Source: Symsagittifera roscoffensis
Taxonomy: Eukaryota > Xenacoelomorpha > Acoela > Convolutidae
Direction: 5' to 3'
Length of the DNA: 64,000 nucleotides
NCBI RefSeq assembly: GCF_963678635.1
Contig: NC_087065.1
Location: 15,721,853-15,785,852 of the forward strand
In this document: positions 1 to 10,794 of the stretch, piece by piece
How the letters are laid out: the number at the start of each line of letters is the position of its first letter
Position numbering within the stretch: position 1 is the stretch's first letter
Made by a program: the position numbers and the translations under genes
Notes under the pieces: model-generated
What the model saw: the letters and a program-made list of their open reading frames with translations, nothing else
What the model was told of the DNA's origin: nothing
The model's database searches: none

Positions 1-999
1 TGATATTATAGGGGGCTGTCCTTCATTAAGTGCTTCCTTTGAGACTAAATTAAACTTCTTTTGATTGGTACCGAATCCATATGAGTTGTTTCAACTGAAA
101 AACTTTAAATAGTTGATCCGTTTTGGGCTATTCAACGTGCATGCAAACCTTTGTGGTCCATACTTCGGACCCAGATAAAATCTCTCCCACCCCCTTCCCC
201 CAAGCCGTAGGCTCAGGATGTTATCTTTGGTTCTAAGTTTACAATTTTCAGCCAATCAGAATCGAGCATTTTACATGCAGCGGCGCTTACCAACGAATAT
301 TCAATCTGAATTAAATGCTGGGATTGAAGATCTTAACTTGATCTATCTGAGGGTGGGGGGGGGGGGGGTTGTTTGTTGTCAATTTGATCCCATCCTTCAT
401 TTTGATTTACTCCAAAAACGAAAGTCAGTATTGCTTGTGAATTAATATTCTCAATGATTGGAAAGTCTGACATCATAGCGTCAAACTGAATCCTTGCGGA
501 GCATTTTGAAAATGGAAAAATATTAAGAATGATTTTATGACTTAGAAGGCAAGTTCATTTGGTGGTCAGGAATTCTATTATCTTATTTGATCAAGAGAAA
601 GCCGCAGAACCTTCAGGCAAACACAGAATGCTCACAAAAGTAAAAGAGAATCTATATTCTAAATTGGACCATCTGCTATCTATTTTGCACATATAAAGGT
701 ACTGAATTCGTTAGAAGAATTGGAGAATTAATTGTCTTGCGGTATTTTATCAGAGCTGACACATAAAACTTCTTACCAAGAAAATTATATCTAACTCATA
801 GTCAATGTCTAATTAGTAGATTAGAGTGACGCATAAGAAGATTATTAGTCGATTTTCTGCATGAAGTTTCAGAATACGCCTTGAATAAAATAAAGCCAGT
901 TCTGATAGCTCATATAACCATTACCAAGGTAGTTTTGAGCTCGCTCGTTTTTGCCCGAATAAAATTATCTGTTTTCTTTTTTGTTTCGGATATACTGAA
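1..999. other. 5' flank of the stress-protein gene, no gene seen
   Basis: This AT-rich stretch has only short open frames with no recognisable protein. It contains a 14-nt G run at 355-368. The promoter and 5' UTR of the downstream gene should lie near its right end, but I cannot point to a TATA box or transcription start with confidence. Confidence 0.5.
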
Positions 1000-3958
1000 A
1001 TGAGTGGAAATTCTAGCTCTAGCGATACAAGAAGGGTTCTCATTCCAATTGACAGGTCGGCGAATTCAGAACGAGCTCTCAAGTGGTACTTCAACAACGT
1101 GAAAAAACCAAATGATCACGTGATCCTTTTTCACTCAGTTGAAATGCCAACGATGCCTGTAAGTTGTCACTTCAAAAAGTGAACAAAACTTTAAAAAATT
1201 GAAACATTGATAATACCAGGGGCGGATTTAGGGGGGGGGGGGGCGGGGGGGGGCGGACGCCCCCCCCCCTCAGGGATTCGACCCCCTGCCGACCCAAAGG
1301 GTCCCCCCTTTGGTACTTTTTAAGAAATCAATTTTTTGCCGACCGACCCTAAATTTTTTCTAAAGGCGCCTTTGGCGCCAATATATACTAGCTTTGAGGG
1401 GGAACGCGCGCCAAAAAAACGCGATTTTTTTCGACAAAATTTTTCAAAAAGTGCCTAAAAACGCCTTTTTTGACCTGTTTTTTCAAAAATTTGCCTGCGG
1501 CGCAAAAATTTGGCCAAAATAGGGGCAAAACAGTGCTATGGGAAAGCTCGAAAATTCAATTTGGTCGACCTAAAAAAAAAAAAAAAGGTCAAAATTTTCG
1601 AATTTTTTTTGAAAATCCGCCCCCCCTCGAGAAAATCCTAGATCCGCCCCTGGATAATACTACTAAACTTTTGGTTATTATGCGTAGTTTTTGAGAAACA
1701 AACAAGCAGTATTTTGCTAAATTTTTTGTGAAGAGAAGTTTTTCTTGAATCAAGTTTGTAAACTTGGAAGTTTTTTTATAAAATTTGTGAATGTCTCATT
1801 TGAGAAATTTTCGGCAAAAAATTCTTACTTCTAATAAAAAACTTTTGGTTTGAATGCCACGCTGGTTCGAACATTTACTTTTCTACCATCGGCATGTTTC
1901 TCTACTTGAATATGATTTTTTTCCCGACCATTGCAAATGAGGGGGGGGGGGGGACTTTGCATTCCTTTGTGTTTTGTTTTTTTTTCCTACCAAAATCAGG
2001 TACCAGCCAACTGTTGTTTATTTGTATATGCCTAATTGGCTAAATTTTTACGCGTTTGTGTAGTTCTCACATGGACGACACTAAAAGGAAGTGAACACTT
2101 TTTTTGAATTTTTTTATGATAATGGTGAAATAATTCTGTCTTACTTGCACAGTAACAGCTGTACCTGTTTTTATATTGCCTCATTTTAACCAATTACTTA
2201 CCTATTTTAGCAAGAATTTCGGGACTTTCAGGTACTATGCACGATCTCAATTGGTCGCAATCATAGTAAATGTTGCTGAATTGATACAGATTAATGCGAT
2301 CGAAATCTCAATGGAGTTTTTGGCAAGTAATTGCGAGTTATTTGGCAACATACTAAAAAACGTCGCTAGCTATGTCTTCATATTTGTCATGTAAAAAGTA
2401 ATGAAATTGTACCAAAAAATGGCAAGGTTGTCTTGAAAAAAGTGTTACAGGAATCTTCGAAAAGATAGTATTATTTCATGGATAGTTTGGATAATCTCCT
2501 GCCTGGGACAGAAGGACATCAAGATTTTTCACGTGATGGGGGTAGTTTTCTGTCAATCTTTTTTCAGGTTGTCCTAATCAATTTTCCAAATCTCCCGAAG
2601 AATCAAAATGATTCTGTTTAGCCACAAAATTTTGGACCTATATTTTGACAAAAACAGGTCGAAATGGCTATTTGTGAGACCTAATGAAAATGTTTGACCA
2701 AAAATAGGTATTTGCGCGGATTACATTCAAAAGATTATTAAATGAGCGAATGGTTCGACTCTATTCGACTATGTGAAGGACTGTATTTGAATGCGAATAA
2801 GTTCTGCTGTTGTCTATAATTTATTTGTCATTTGGCGGGGTATGGAAAAATTTGTATTAAAGTTCGAGTGAATGGCCTAATGAAATATGAAACGTAGAAA
2901 TCATGGAAACATATCCTGGGAATTGAATTCTTAGGTCAATTCTTAGTGCATTTAACATCTCGTTTCGAAGTTTATTTCAAGTCAAATAGAACAACTCAAT
3001 TTTCGTTCCAATTTTTTTTAACAACTTCAAGTTTACAGACATATAAAAGTTTTTCACTAGCACTGGTAACATTTTTCGTTTTCGGTCGACAACAACCCAA
3101 AATTCAGTATTGAAGAAAGTCTGGATGGCAAACAGCTATCTCGACATGCGTAGCTGTTTGTTGTACTGTTTCAGGTGATGGCGATGGGTGCTCCAGGGGC
3201 ATTCAAGGTCGACGAGTGGAAGGCCATGATCAAGGACGAGATCAAAATCGTGGAGAGTCTCAAGTCCAAGTACGAGAGACTAGTTCAAAATCAACAGGTA
3301 ACTGTGGAGTTCCATGCATCAGACCAGACCAGTGGGATAGGAGAGAACGCTTGCAAGGCAGCCAAGGTATATTGCGCTTTTAATTGGATGAATAAAAAGT
3401 TTAGGCTGAATATTTCACGAAGGAAAAGGACTGAAACACAAGCTCTTCGATTCTTTCAAGCTGTCGTACCCATATTAAAAAACACGCGATTTTTTTGTAA
3501 TTTTTATCATCTGGGCAATGTTTCATCACCCCTAAGCAACGAGCACGGCTCATGATGGGCCTCGTAATAACAACCTTTCAATAGAGAGGCAGCTTAGCAT
3601 GTTCACCACCGCTTCGCAAATTATTTCTCAAACCACGGCTTGATGTTTAAAAAATTGTTGATTAGTTGAATTGATTCAAACGAAGCTCATTTAGCATTTC
3701 ACTCAGAGCTTATGTTCCTCCATAAGTTACGTACAAGAAGCGACATAAATAATCGAAAAAAGAACTCATTTTAGAAAGTTATAGGCTTATTTTTAGGATA
3801 AGAACGCAGACTTGATTGTGATCGGCTCACGAGGCATGGGCAAAGTGAGACGAACGATCCTCGGCTCAGTGTCCGACTACATCCTGCACCACGCTCACTT
3901 GCCAGTGCTAGTCGTGCCTCCCGAACAACACTTGTCTAGGACCTCGATTTCGGAATAA
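1000..3958 (+). CDS. Universal stress protein (UspA family, ATP-binding type), three exons
   Basis: The exons are 1000-1158, 3175-3366 and 3797-3958 (stop 3956-3958). Both introns are GT-AG and phase 0, giving 170 residues. The first exon encodes [19 protein letters not shown], the usual first beta strand and helix of the family, followed by a VILFHSVE strand. Exon 3 carries [15 protein letters not shown], a perfect G-2x-G-9x-G(S/T) nucleotide-binding motif, and ends with the [15 protein letters not shown] strand. All core elements are present and the length is normal for a single-domain animal member. The family consists of cytosolic ATP-binding proteins linked to stress tolerance, and the exact role of this one is unknown. 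The start is the ATG nearest the conserved core. A CAG|GTAACT site inside exon 2 could act as an alternative donor, but reading on to 3366 gives family-like sequence. AATAAA at 3954-3959 overlaps the stop and is a possible poly(A) signal. Confidence 0.9.
1217..1652. mobile_element. Non-autonomous hAT-type MITE in intron 1
   Basis: The ends are inverted repeats, CAGGGGCGGATTTAGG on the left and the complement of CAGGGGCGGATCTAGG on the right. They are flanked by a perfect 8-bp target duplication, GATAATAC, at 1209-1216 and 1653-1660. CAGGG-type termini with 8-bp duplications are diagnostic of the hAT superfamily. The 436-bp interior encodes nothing recognisable. It holds G runs followed by a C run at about 1230-1270 that can pair with each other, plus several A/T runs. 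The perfect duplication suggests a fairly recent insertion mobilised in trans by an unseen hAT transposase. Confidence 0.92.
1925..2180. repeat. Diverged dispersed repeat shared with about 55.87-56.43 kb
   Basis: Short blocks occur in the same order here and in intron 3 of the downstream gene. They are a CCATTG..GGGGG stretch, then ACCAAAAATCAGGTACCA-like sequence, then ACTTGCACAGTAAC followed by GCTGT and CTTGTT. The similarity is patchy and no termini are visible, so the class is unknown. The copy includes a 13-nt G run at 1941-1953. Confidence 0.4.
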
Positions 3959-4844
3959 AAAATATTCCTTAAAAAGGAGTTGACTTAACAGCAGGAGCTC
4001 TTGTATATGTATTTGTCAATGATTAATAATTTAAAAAGAAGAACAGTTATCATTAAATTTTCAAAGTCATATTCGAAGCCACCAACTCATTACGTAGCAT
4101 ATATCTAACGACCGTATTAACTGATCTTTTTGCAAACTTCTGGTTGTGTTTGGCTGTTAAATTTGGCATATCCCCAAACAAGAAAAAACAGATGATGATA
4201 AATCAATAGTTCTGGGTATTGTCGATAGAAGTTCGTATTTTAATGAGGACATACAGAAAATACCAATTCCATAGGCTTAAATGTCAAAAGTTAATTAACC
4301 TGCAACCATTTTTCAAAAAATGTGGATTTGGGAGTTACCAAAACGGTTTTACTGACAGCAAAAATCAGCATTGAAATAGAGCAAGACTGCTTGTATCAGG
4401 GTGAACCCCTGAATGTTCCGACTGCCTTTTGAAGTTTATGGAGCAGTAATAACATTTTAAAAAAATGTAATAAAATGAAATGAAAAACTTTTTGTTTCTG
4501 AAACTTTCGTTGAAAATCTTCCCCCCACACGCCATATAGAGTACAAAAGAATAGATTTCGCTCCTTGTTAAGAAATCAATTATGGCAAATAAGCATCTTT
4601 CAACCAATTTGGAACAATTTCTAAGACTGATTAAGTCTCGCTTACGCGTTGATAGCGCGAAATATATCGCGCGTTAATTGTCCCAAATTGGCCAAAATGG
4701 CAATCTTTAAACTCCCAATCTTTACAAAAAATGATCACGCCTGAAATATCTTTTCACTTTTAGGCTCAACACAACAATAGCTTTTAAAAGATTCCGTCAA
4801 AAGTGGCTCGTTAAAAAGTCGAATTTGTCTGAAAAAAAAACCCA
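3959..4844. other. 3' flank of the stress-protein gene and edge of a repeat island
   Basis: No coding sequence is visible. From about 4600 the sequence (CAATTTGGAAC.ATTTC, then GGCCAAAATGGCAATCTTTAAAC, then GGCT.GTTAAAAAGTC) is repeated in the same orientation at about 6660-7020. It therefore belongs to the repeat island that follows. CCCTGAATGTTCCG near 4406 recurs near 6580. Confidence 0.5.
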
Positions 4845-6540
4845 AATTACGAGGCCAAACTGTGCATTCTCTGCATTGTAAGCGGAATCCGCAACAGGCC
4901 AAAATCAGATTTGTCGCGGAATCCGCAACACTGTTACTTTTCTTTGATCTTCTATGCTGTTTCGGATTCCACAAACAAATACCTAAATCATTGTACCGCT
5001 CAAAATCGCTCGAAAAGTAGGCGAATTTGCGGAATCCGCAACTGTATTTGAGGAATCCAGAACAGTTTGTGGAATCCACGAACAAATGATAAAATATTTG
5101 CATCGTTAAATTGAGCTGTTGCGGAATCCGCAAATGTAAGTGGAATCCGCAAATTCTAAGTGGAAACCGCAAATTGTAAGTGGAATCCGAACTTTGTTTG
5201 CGGATTCCCTATACATATATTTATATGTGTAGTAGCCTTGAAAATTATATCTTTTAAATGCAGGATTTTATTTCACTAGAATAGAAATTTATTAGAAGAG
5301 AAATACTCTGGAATAGATCAGTGTTTGGGATTAATGAAACCCCAATTACTGACCAATATTTGGGATCGATGAAATCCCAAATGTTGAACTAATTCGACGA
5401 TTTGCTATGCGTTGGTTTCTAATTACTCTCAACCTAGCGACTCCAAATAGTAGATATATACCATATTTATTCCACATTATTCCAGTTTTTGGGATTTCAT
5501 CAATCCCAAATACTGACCAGTATTTGCGATCGATGGAATCCCAAATACTGAACTAATCGACGATTTGCTATGCATAGGGTTTCTAATCACTCCCAACCTA
5601 GCGACTCCAAATAGTAGATATATACCATATTTATTCCACATTATTCCAGTTTTTGGGATTTCATCAATCCCAAATACTGACCAGTATTTGCGATCGATGG
5701 AATCCCAAATACTGAACTAATCGACGATTTGCTATGCATAGGGTTTCTAATCACTCCCAACCTAGCGACTCCAAATAGTAGATATATCCCATATTTATTC
5801 CACATTATTCCAGTTTTTGGGATTTCATCAATCCCAAATACTGACCAGTAATTGGGATCGTTGGAATCCCAAATACTGACCTAATTTGGCGATATGCTGT
5901 TTGTTGTGTTTCCATACACTCTCAACCCAATGACTACAATTACTGCATTTATTCGGCGTAATGCTTCCAAAATCAGTATTTGGGATTGACGCAATCCCAA
6001 ATACTGACCTTATTTGTCGATATACTGTGTCTTCCATACACTCTCAACTCAATGACTCCAAATATTGAAATTGCTCGGTGTTGTGTTCCCAAAATACTAA
6101 AAGATGACATCCACCGATTTAGGTAACCAATGTTTTTAGACTTGTTCGTGGATTCCGCTGACAATGGTTAAGCCTTTGCTTTTAAAATCCGCATTGCTAG
6201 AGATAAGAACTCCAGCTCAGCTTTTAATTGTTCATATGCAAGTTCAGTATTGAACAAAATTCGGAATCCACTTACAGTTTGCTGAATCCACTTACGTTTG
6301 CGGATTCCGCTTACATTTTGCGGAATCCAATTAGAGCTGCGGAATCCAGAACGACTAGGTATATTTGCTTGTTGCGGAATCCGCAACAAAACAAATATGC
6401 CGTTAAAATTTACGTTACATATATATGTATGAGGAATCCACTTACATTTTGGAACAGATTTTAATACTTGTCTCTGGAATCCAGGAACATACGGACACAA
6501 AATTGTGCTCCTATCCAGTGCACAGTTTGGCCTCGTAATT
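4845..6540. repeat. Foldback (long inverted repeat) element with palindrome-studded arms
   Basis: The left arm (about 4845-5198) and right arm (about 6254-6540) are diverged inverted copies. The outer ends read AATTACGAGGCCAAACTGTGCA and its complement. The inner ends share GTAAGTGGAATCCGAA and its complement. Between these, both arms carry many copies of a near-palindrome based on GCGGAATCCGC, about 20 in all, often followed by AAA.GTAAGT. The loop is the 164-bp tandem array listed separately. No transposase frame is present, so this is a foldback-type or satellite-bearing repeat. The arms are too diverged for exact borders. Confidence 0.7.
5305..6100. repeat. 164-bp tandem repeat array, about five copies
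   Basis: TCCACATTATTCCAGTTTTT starts at 5471, 5635 and 5799, an exact 164-bp period. The two central units are nearly identical. The outer units, including one before 5471 and one or more after about 5960, are degenerate. Each unit contains the internal inverted pair TTTGGGATT...AATCCCAAA and a GATCGATGGAATCCC stretch, so each monomer can itself fold. The array sits in the loop of the surrounding inverted repeat. The short open frames across it are not coding. Confidence 0.85.
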
Positions 6541-7085
6541 CACCCCGAGCACAAATATTCCGTTACTTTCGTGCAAAGCCCTGAATGTTCCGCTGTCGCT
6601 TAATTTCATATCAAATAGTTTGAGTCGTACGATATTAATACGACCATTTAGCTAACCTGAGTTCAATTTGGAACGATTTCATTGAGTGGGATAATTCGCC
6701 ACGCATAAATAATTCGCGTTACGCTCTCAACATTATGAAAAATCTCATCAAATTGCTCATAATCTAGTCCAGAATTTGGCCAATTTGGCAATTCTCAAAC
6801 TCACAGAACTTTACAAAAAATAATTGGAGGTAAAATATCTTTTTAAACTTGAACTCAGTAAGTCGATGGATTATAATTTTTTTGCTGACAACTGTTATTT
6901 CGATCGGCAAAAAATGATATTAATTGGCCAAAATTGGCCAAAATGGCAATCTTTAAACCCCCAAATTTTCAAAGTAAGGCTCAGTACAATTATACGTCGA
7001 AAATGGCTTGTTAAAAAGTCAAAAGAAGAAAAAACCCACCCCGAGCGCAAGTATTCCGTTACTTTCGTTACGAAAGACTGAACAA
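6541..7085. repeat. Flanking duplicated segment of the repeat island
   Basis: A block containing CCGAGC.CAA.TATTCCGTTACTTTCGT occurs at about 6545-6573 and again at about 7040-7068. The 6660-7020 interval is a diverged direct copy of about 4600-4830. These partial duplications suggest several rounds of local rearrangement around the foldback repeat. No protein is encoded. Confidence 0.5.
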
Positions 7086-8771
7086 TTAGCTTTGTTGAAT
7101 TACTCTCTGGTTCCTTTAATATTGACGTCTAAAAACTGAGTTTTATTTGAGTTGAGCTGCAATATTTAAATAAACATATAGCAAAAATTAGATTAAATGT
7201 TTTTTGAAACTCCGTACTTGAAAAGTTGTGGTCGGAAGATAATGCAGCACGTGCACAGCTTCCCTCCAGCCCTTTTTAATTAAAACTAAGATGTAACTCT
7301 CTGTGGCTTTAAGTATAGCAAGGACAATATGCGACGAGATACATCATTGCTTGCACCTATCTTAGTCAAATCATACGATAAAAAAATGCAATCAGACAAA
7401 GCGACGTCTGCAATCAAAGGATATGTAGAAAACTCAAATCAGTAATAATTTTTAACTTGCGGAGTTTTTGCGTGTTTCACTTTAAAAAGAACTCTGAAGG
7501 CCCAATACATATTTTAATACAGAAATAAAGAGAGAAAATTCAACGGTAAAAAACGTAAGTCTTCGTGGCTCAAACAAATGTATCCTGTGTCCGCCGCTTT
7601 TTTTCACAAATTCGTTATATATACTAATTTTTCAAATTTAATATACCAAAACTGTCTCACAACATTTTGCACAAGACAAATTTATGGCTCTTTTTAACTT
7701 TATCTTCGATTCCGACAAAACAGAAACTAATGATTTCAAAAAAAAAATTGAAAATGAAACATAAATTGTATTTCAAATGAGTTAAGTTTTGATTGAAATC
7801 AAAGCTCAGTGTGCAGGACTTTCTCTCAGTTTCGTAGGACTTTAAAGAAGACGATGGAAGTTTAAGAAAACGATGGAAATTTAAGAAATATTTGTTCATT
7901 TTCTTTTCTTGTACATCTTCAATCGACCAAAACTACTGAAAGTATATTCGAGGTACAGTGAAATATATTCTACTTTTTGCTTCTGTTAACAAATTTTTGT
8001 CATCACATCTCTATTCAAATTAAATTGTAGAAACAATTTTTCATGATGAGAGCTCTGAAATTTTTCATAACATATCAAGAAATCGAAGCTTTGCAATAAC
8101 TGCTACAAGAAACACAAGAAAAGCATTTCCACCTAGCAAAAAAAAGAAAAGCGAAGGACACGAAAATTTTTTCAAAAAAAATCAACTTTTATTACAAGAC
8201 AGTGACTAGAAAAAACCGAAAAATTAATTTACGAAAATTGCTTAAAGAGTCACTTGAAAAAGTCGAGAAAACTATGACAACAACAATTTTATACTTTCTC
8301 AGGTTTTGGATGATATACTCATATGCAACCAAGCTAACAAAACTTAGTTTGTCCCCTGTTGAGCTGAAAACAAAATTGTTGTCTTAAAAAACTTTGATTT
8401 CAAAACTTTAAAAAACCTTTACCATACAATTGTATTGAAACACTTGTGAGCATAAAAACACTTTTCATCAACACTACACAAAAAATTTTGACTGAGCTGA
8501 AATAAAATATATCGCAACCCTTTGTTTGGAAAAACAGCAAAAGAAAAAACAAGTTCAAAATCAAACAAAAAAATACAATTCACAGAAATTTCAATTTTAC
8601 GAAACATTTCCTGAAATTAAAAAAATCTATTGATAAAATTTGAAGTGACCCAACGTAAATTAAGAGGAAAGCCATGGAAGCGAAAGCAATCAATTTTTTT
8701 TTTACATTTTGAAAAAATAATTGTTGATTTAATTTTTTCCAACTTGTATATAACAAATACATCAATTTTTT
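7086..8771. other. AT-rich intergenic DNA, no gene seen
   Basis: This stretch is rich in A and T runs and has only short, low-complexity open frames on both strands. I see no splice-linked exon, RNA gene or repeat terminus here. Confidence 0.5.
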
Positions 8772-9114
8772 TCTAGGTCTGTTTAACAGTCACCGGTCTG
8801 TTTACCATTCACTGTTTAGCTGAAAACAATTTCTCGTATCAAAATAAAATTACCGCTGGGAATTTCTTAAATAACTGGTTGTTATCTCGCTAACCGAGTT
8901 CTTCTTTCGTTTGTCCTGCGATTGCTTGAGCTCTTCTACTAAGTAGCTCAAGGTAACCACACATTCAAAAAAACACAGCTTAAATAACTCGTCTAGTTTT
9001 CTTTGTACACTCAAATTAGAATCCTCGTCGATTTCTATTCGTTCACTCATTTCCAGGTCCAAAAAGCAGTTAAAAATTATTCATCAGTTTATTTCCATCG
9101 TTCTTGTCGCGTGT

Positions 9115-9430
9115 TCCTTTTCCATTCACTTCACAAGCTGGATTCACTATCAAGTTTCATAATGAGCAGCACGATCAACCGATAGAAGAGGCCAGCTTGG
9201 TGTACGTCGGTGGTTTGGAATGGATCACACCAATTTTTTAGCAGCTTCTTGGCTCGTTTCGTTAGAACCACTTCCTGGAAGACCCAGACATAGTGTTCCG
9301 CGGAATATCTTTTTACTTCGGCTGTACTTTTGTCAAAACTTCGTTTCTGCCTCATTTTTGTCTGCTGTGTGTCTCCTCTGCATAGGTTTTTTTTTAGTTT
9401 TTTGTTGTTTTTTGACATGCCAGACATAGC
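9115..9430 (-). pseudogene. Integrase C-terminal region remnant (relic A)
   Basis: The minus-strand frame from 9427 contains MRQKRSFD followed by YVWVFQEVV, AKKLLKNW, DVHQAGLFYRL. It matches the corresponding stretch of the large element at 28.5-28.3 kb (MRQRKRYD, YFWVFQNVI, KKLLKKW, EVHQQGRFYRL). This is the region just after the catalytic core of gypsy integrases. The frame decays towards its C-terminus. Confidence 0.75.
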
Positions 9431-9619
9431 CTCGAGGAGTAGTTTTTTTCCTTCACACTCTGGATTATAAAAATAAATGAAAAAGCTTACTCAAAAACCT
9501 TCAGAATCAGATGAGGGCTAATCTCCGGACTGGAATATTCCGTGCCAAGTTATGCACCCTTCACCTGAATTAAGTATTTTTCATGTTCATCCTTGTATCG
9601 TGAGCAATAGAATCTCAGA

Positions 9620-9930
9620 GCGTGGAGTTTAGTTTCTATTTTGCCTTACAACCAGGCCATTTGTTTTGGACTGATGGTTTTCGAGTGGTTCTGAACCACT
9701 TGCGACCTCTTCATTGTATCCTTTGTGAGTTTCCCAACGAATGCTTTGCCAATGTCTGACTTGAATGTGATTGGACAATCACGGCTGCAGATCCAGAACT
9801 TATCAGATGGTCACGTAATTCCTCCACCGTTGCCGTTATGCAGGGTAATTGTTGAAGTTTTTAATAATCACTATCATCTGATTGCAGCCTGTTGCCGTCA
9901 TACAGATCTTCTGATGATTAATTATAAGAT
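9620..9930 (-). pseudogene. Integrase core remnant (relic A)
   Basis: Read on the minus strand, this stretch is a diverged copy of the integrase core at 28.75-29.05 kb. The correspondence includes the segments complementary to GACCTCTT.AT, TTTCCCAACGAATGCTTTGCCA (SDNGKAF region) and CATACAGATCTTCTGATGATTA. It is full of frameshifts and no long frame survives. Confidence 0.65.
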
Positions 9931-10079
9931 ATCCTTATATGAAGATACCCTAATTTGCTTTTATATCTTATAACTAGATTCTACAGGTCCCTTTGTCTGG
10001 TGCTCTTTTTTCTATATTTTTTTTTATATCCGAAAGGAGTGTCTTAGATGATCTTTTTCAGGCAAAACCTTCTTGTTTG

Positions 10080-10762
10080 TTGCTAATTCTGTCTCAGTTG
10101 GCCTCTCGGGGAAGTTTGAGCATTTAAAAAACCTGTCGTCTGAATCTGATTTTAACAAAAATATTTTCCTAAAGATTTTGTATCATTGTTTGGCTTCATA
10201 TCACACTCGTTTTTAGCATGAAATGGACATTCAGTCAACAAAAACTTCTTCAAGTTTTGCACACTTTGATTCTCGGTGTTCAGCGTCAATGCATTATCAA
10301 GCTTTGTAGAAATTTTATCACGATCTTCGTAACCTGGGTTTTTAACAACACACTCACACAAATTCCGCTTGATGTGATTGAATAACCTTCTTTCTAAAAA
10401 CGTTATGGTGACGGCTTGATACGGTTTCAACTTATCCTTGCGATCTAAAACTATCGGAAAATCGGCCTTGTTTATCAAGATGTTTTAACTGATTTTTCCC
10501 ATACTTTCTTTCTGGGTCAATTATTCTGATCATGCCGTTGTTCAAATCAATGGTCACGACGATGATGCAGACGAAGTCGCGTCGTAGCAAGAATTTGTCT
10601 GTTTTGAAAAGATTCTCGGCTACCAGGAAGCTCATCCATACGTGTAGTCCCCCAAACTGCAAGGAGATGATCAGTGTTCTTCCAGTCACAATAGATAGTC
10701 ACTGGGTTGGCTGCAATTAATCGAATGTTGGTCGGGACCATATCCGATCTTTCGATGCCCAT
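10080..10762 (-). pseudogene. Retroviral-type aspartic protease remnant (relic A)
   Basis: The minus-strand frames here contain GLHVWMSFLVAENLFKTDKF and IDLNNGMIRI.DPERKY. These match the protease of the large element at 31.6-32.3 kb (NLWMSFLVVENLDESDQF, IDLNNAMFRIRNPDRKY). Sequence to about 10080 corresponds to the protease-reverse transcriptase linker. The active-site segment is not intact. After this point the relic jumps straight to integrase. Confidence 0.75.
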
Positions 10763-10794
10763 ATCTGTCCAAGTGCTTCTAGGTATGAAACTGA

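Noticed and set aside
1470-1694. 74-codon frame in the MITE
   Set aside because: It is driven by A/T runs, extends across the MITE end into the intron and has no protein similarity.
5828-6500. Open frames across the 164-bp array and the right foldback arm
   Set aside because: They are periodic repeats on both strands, with no codon structure or splice context.
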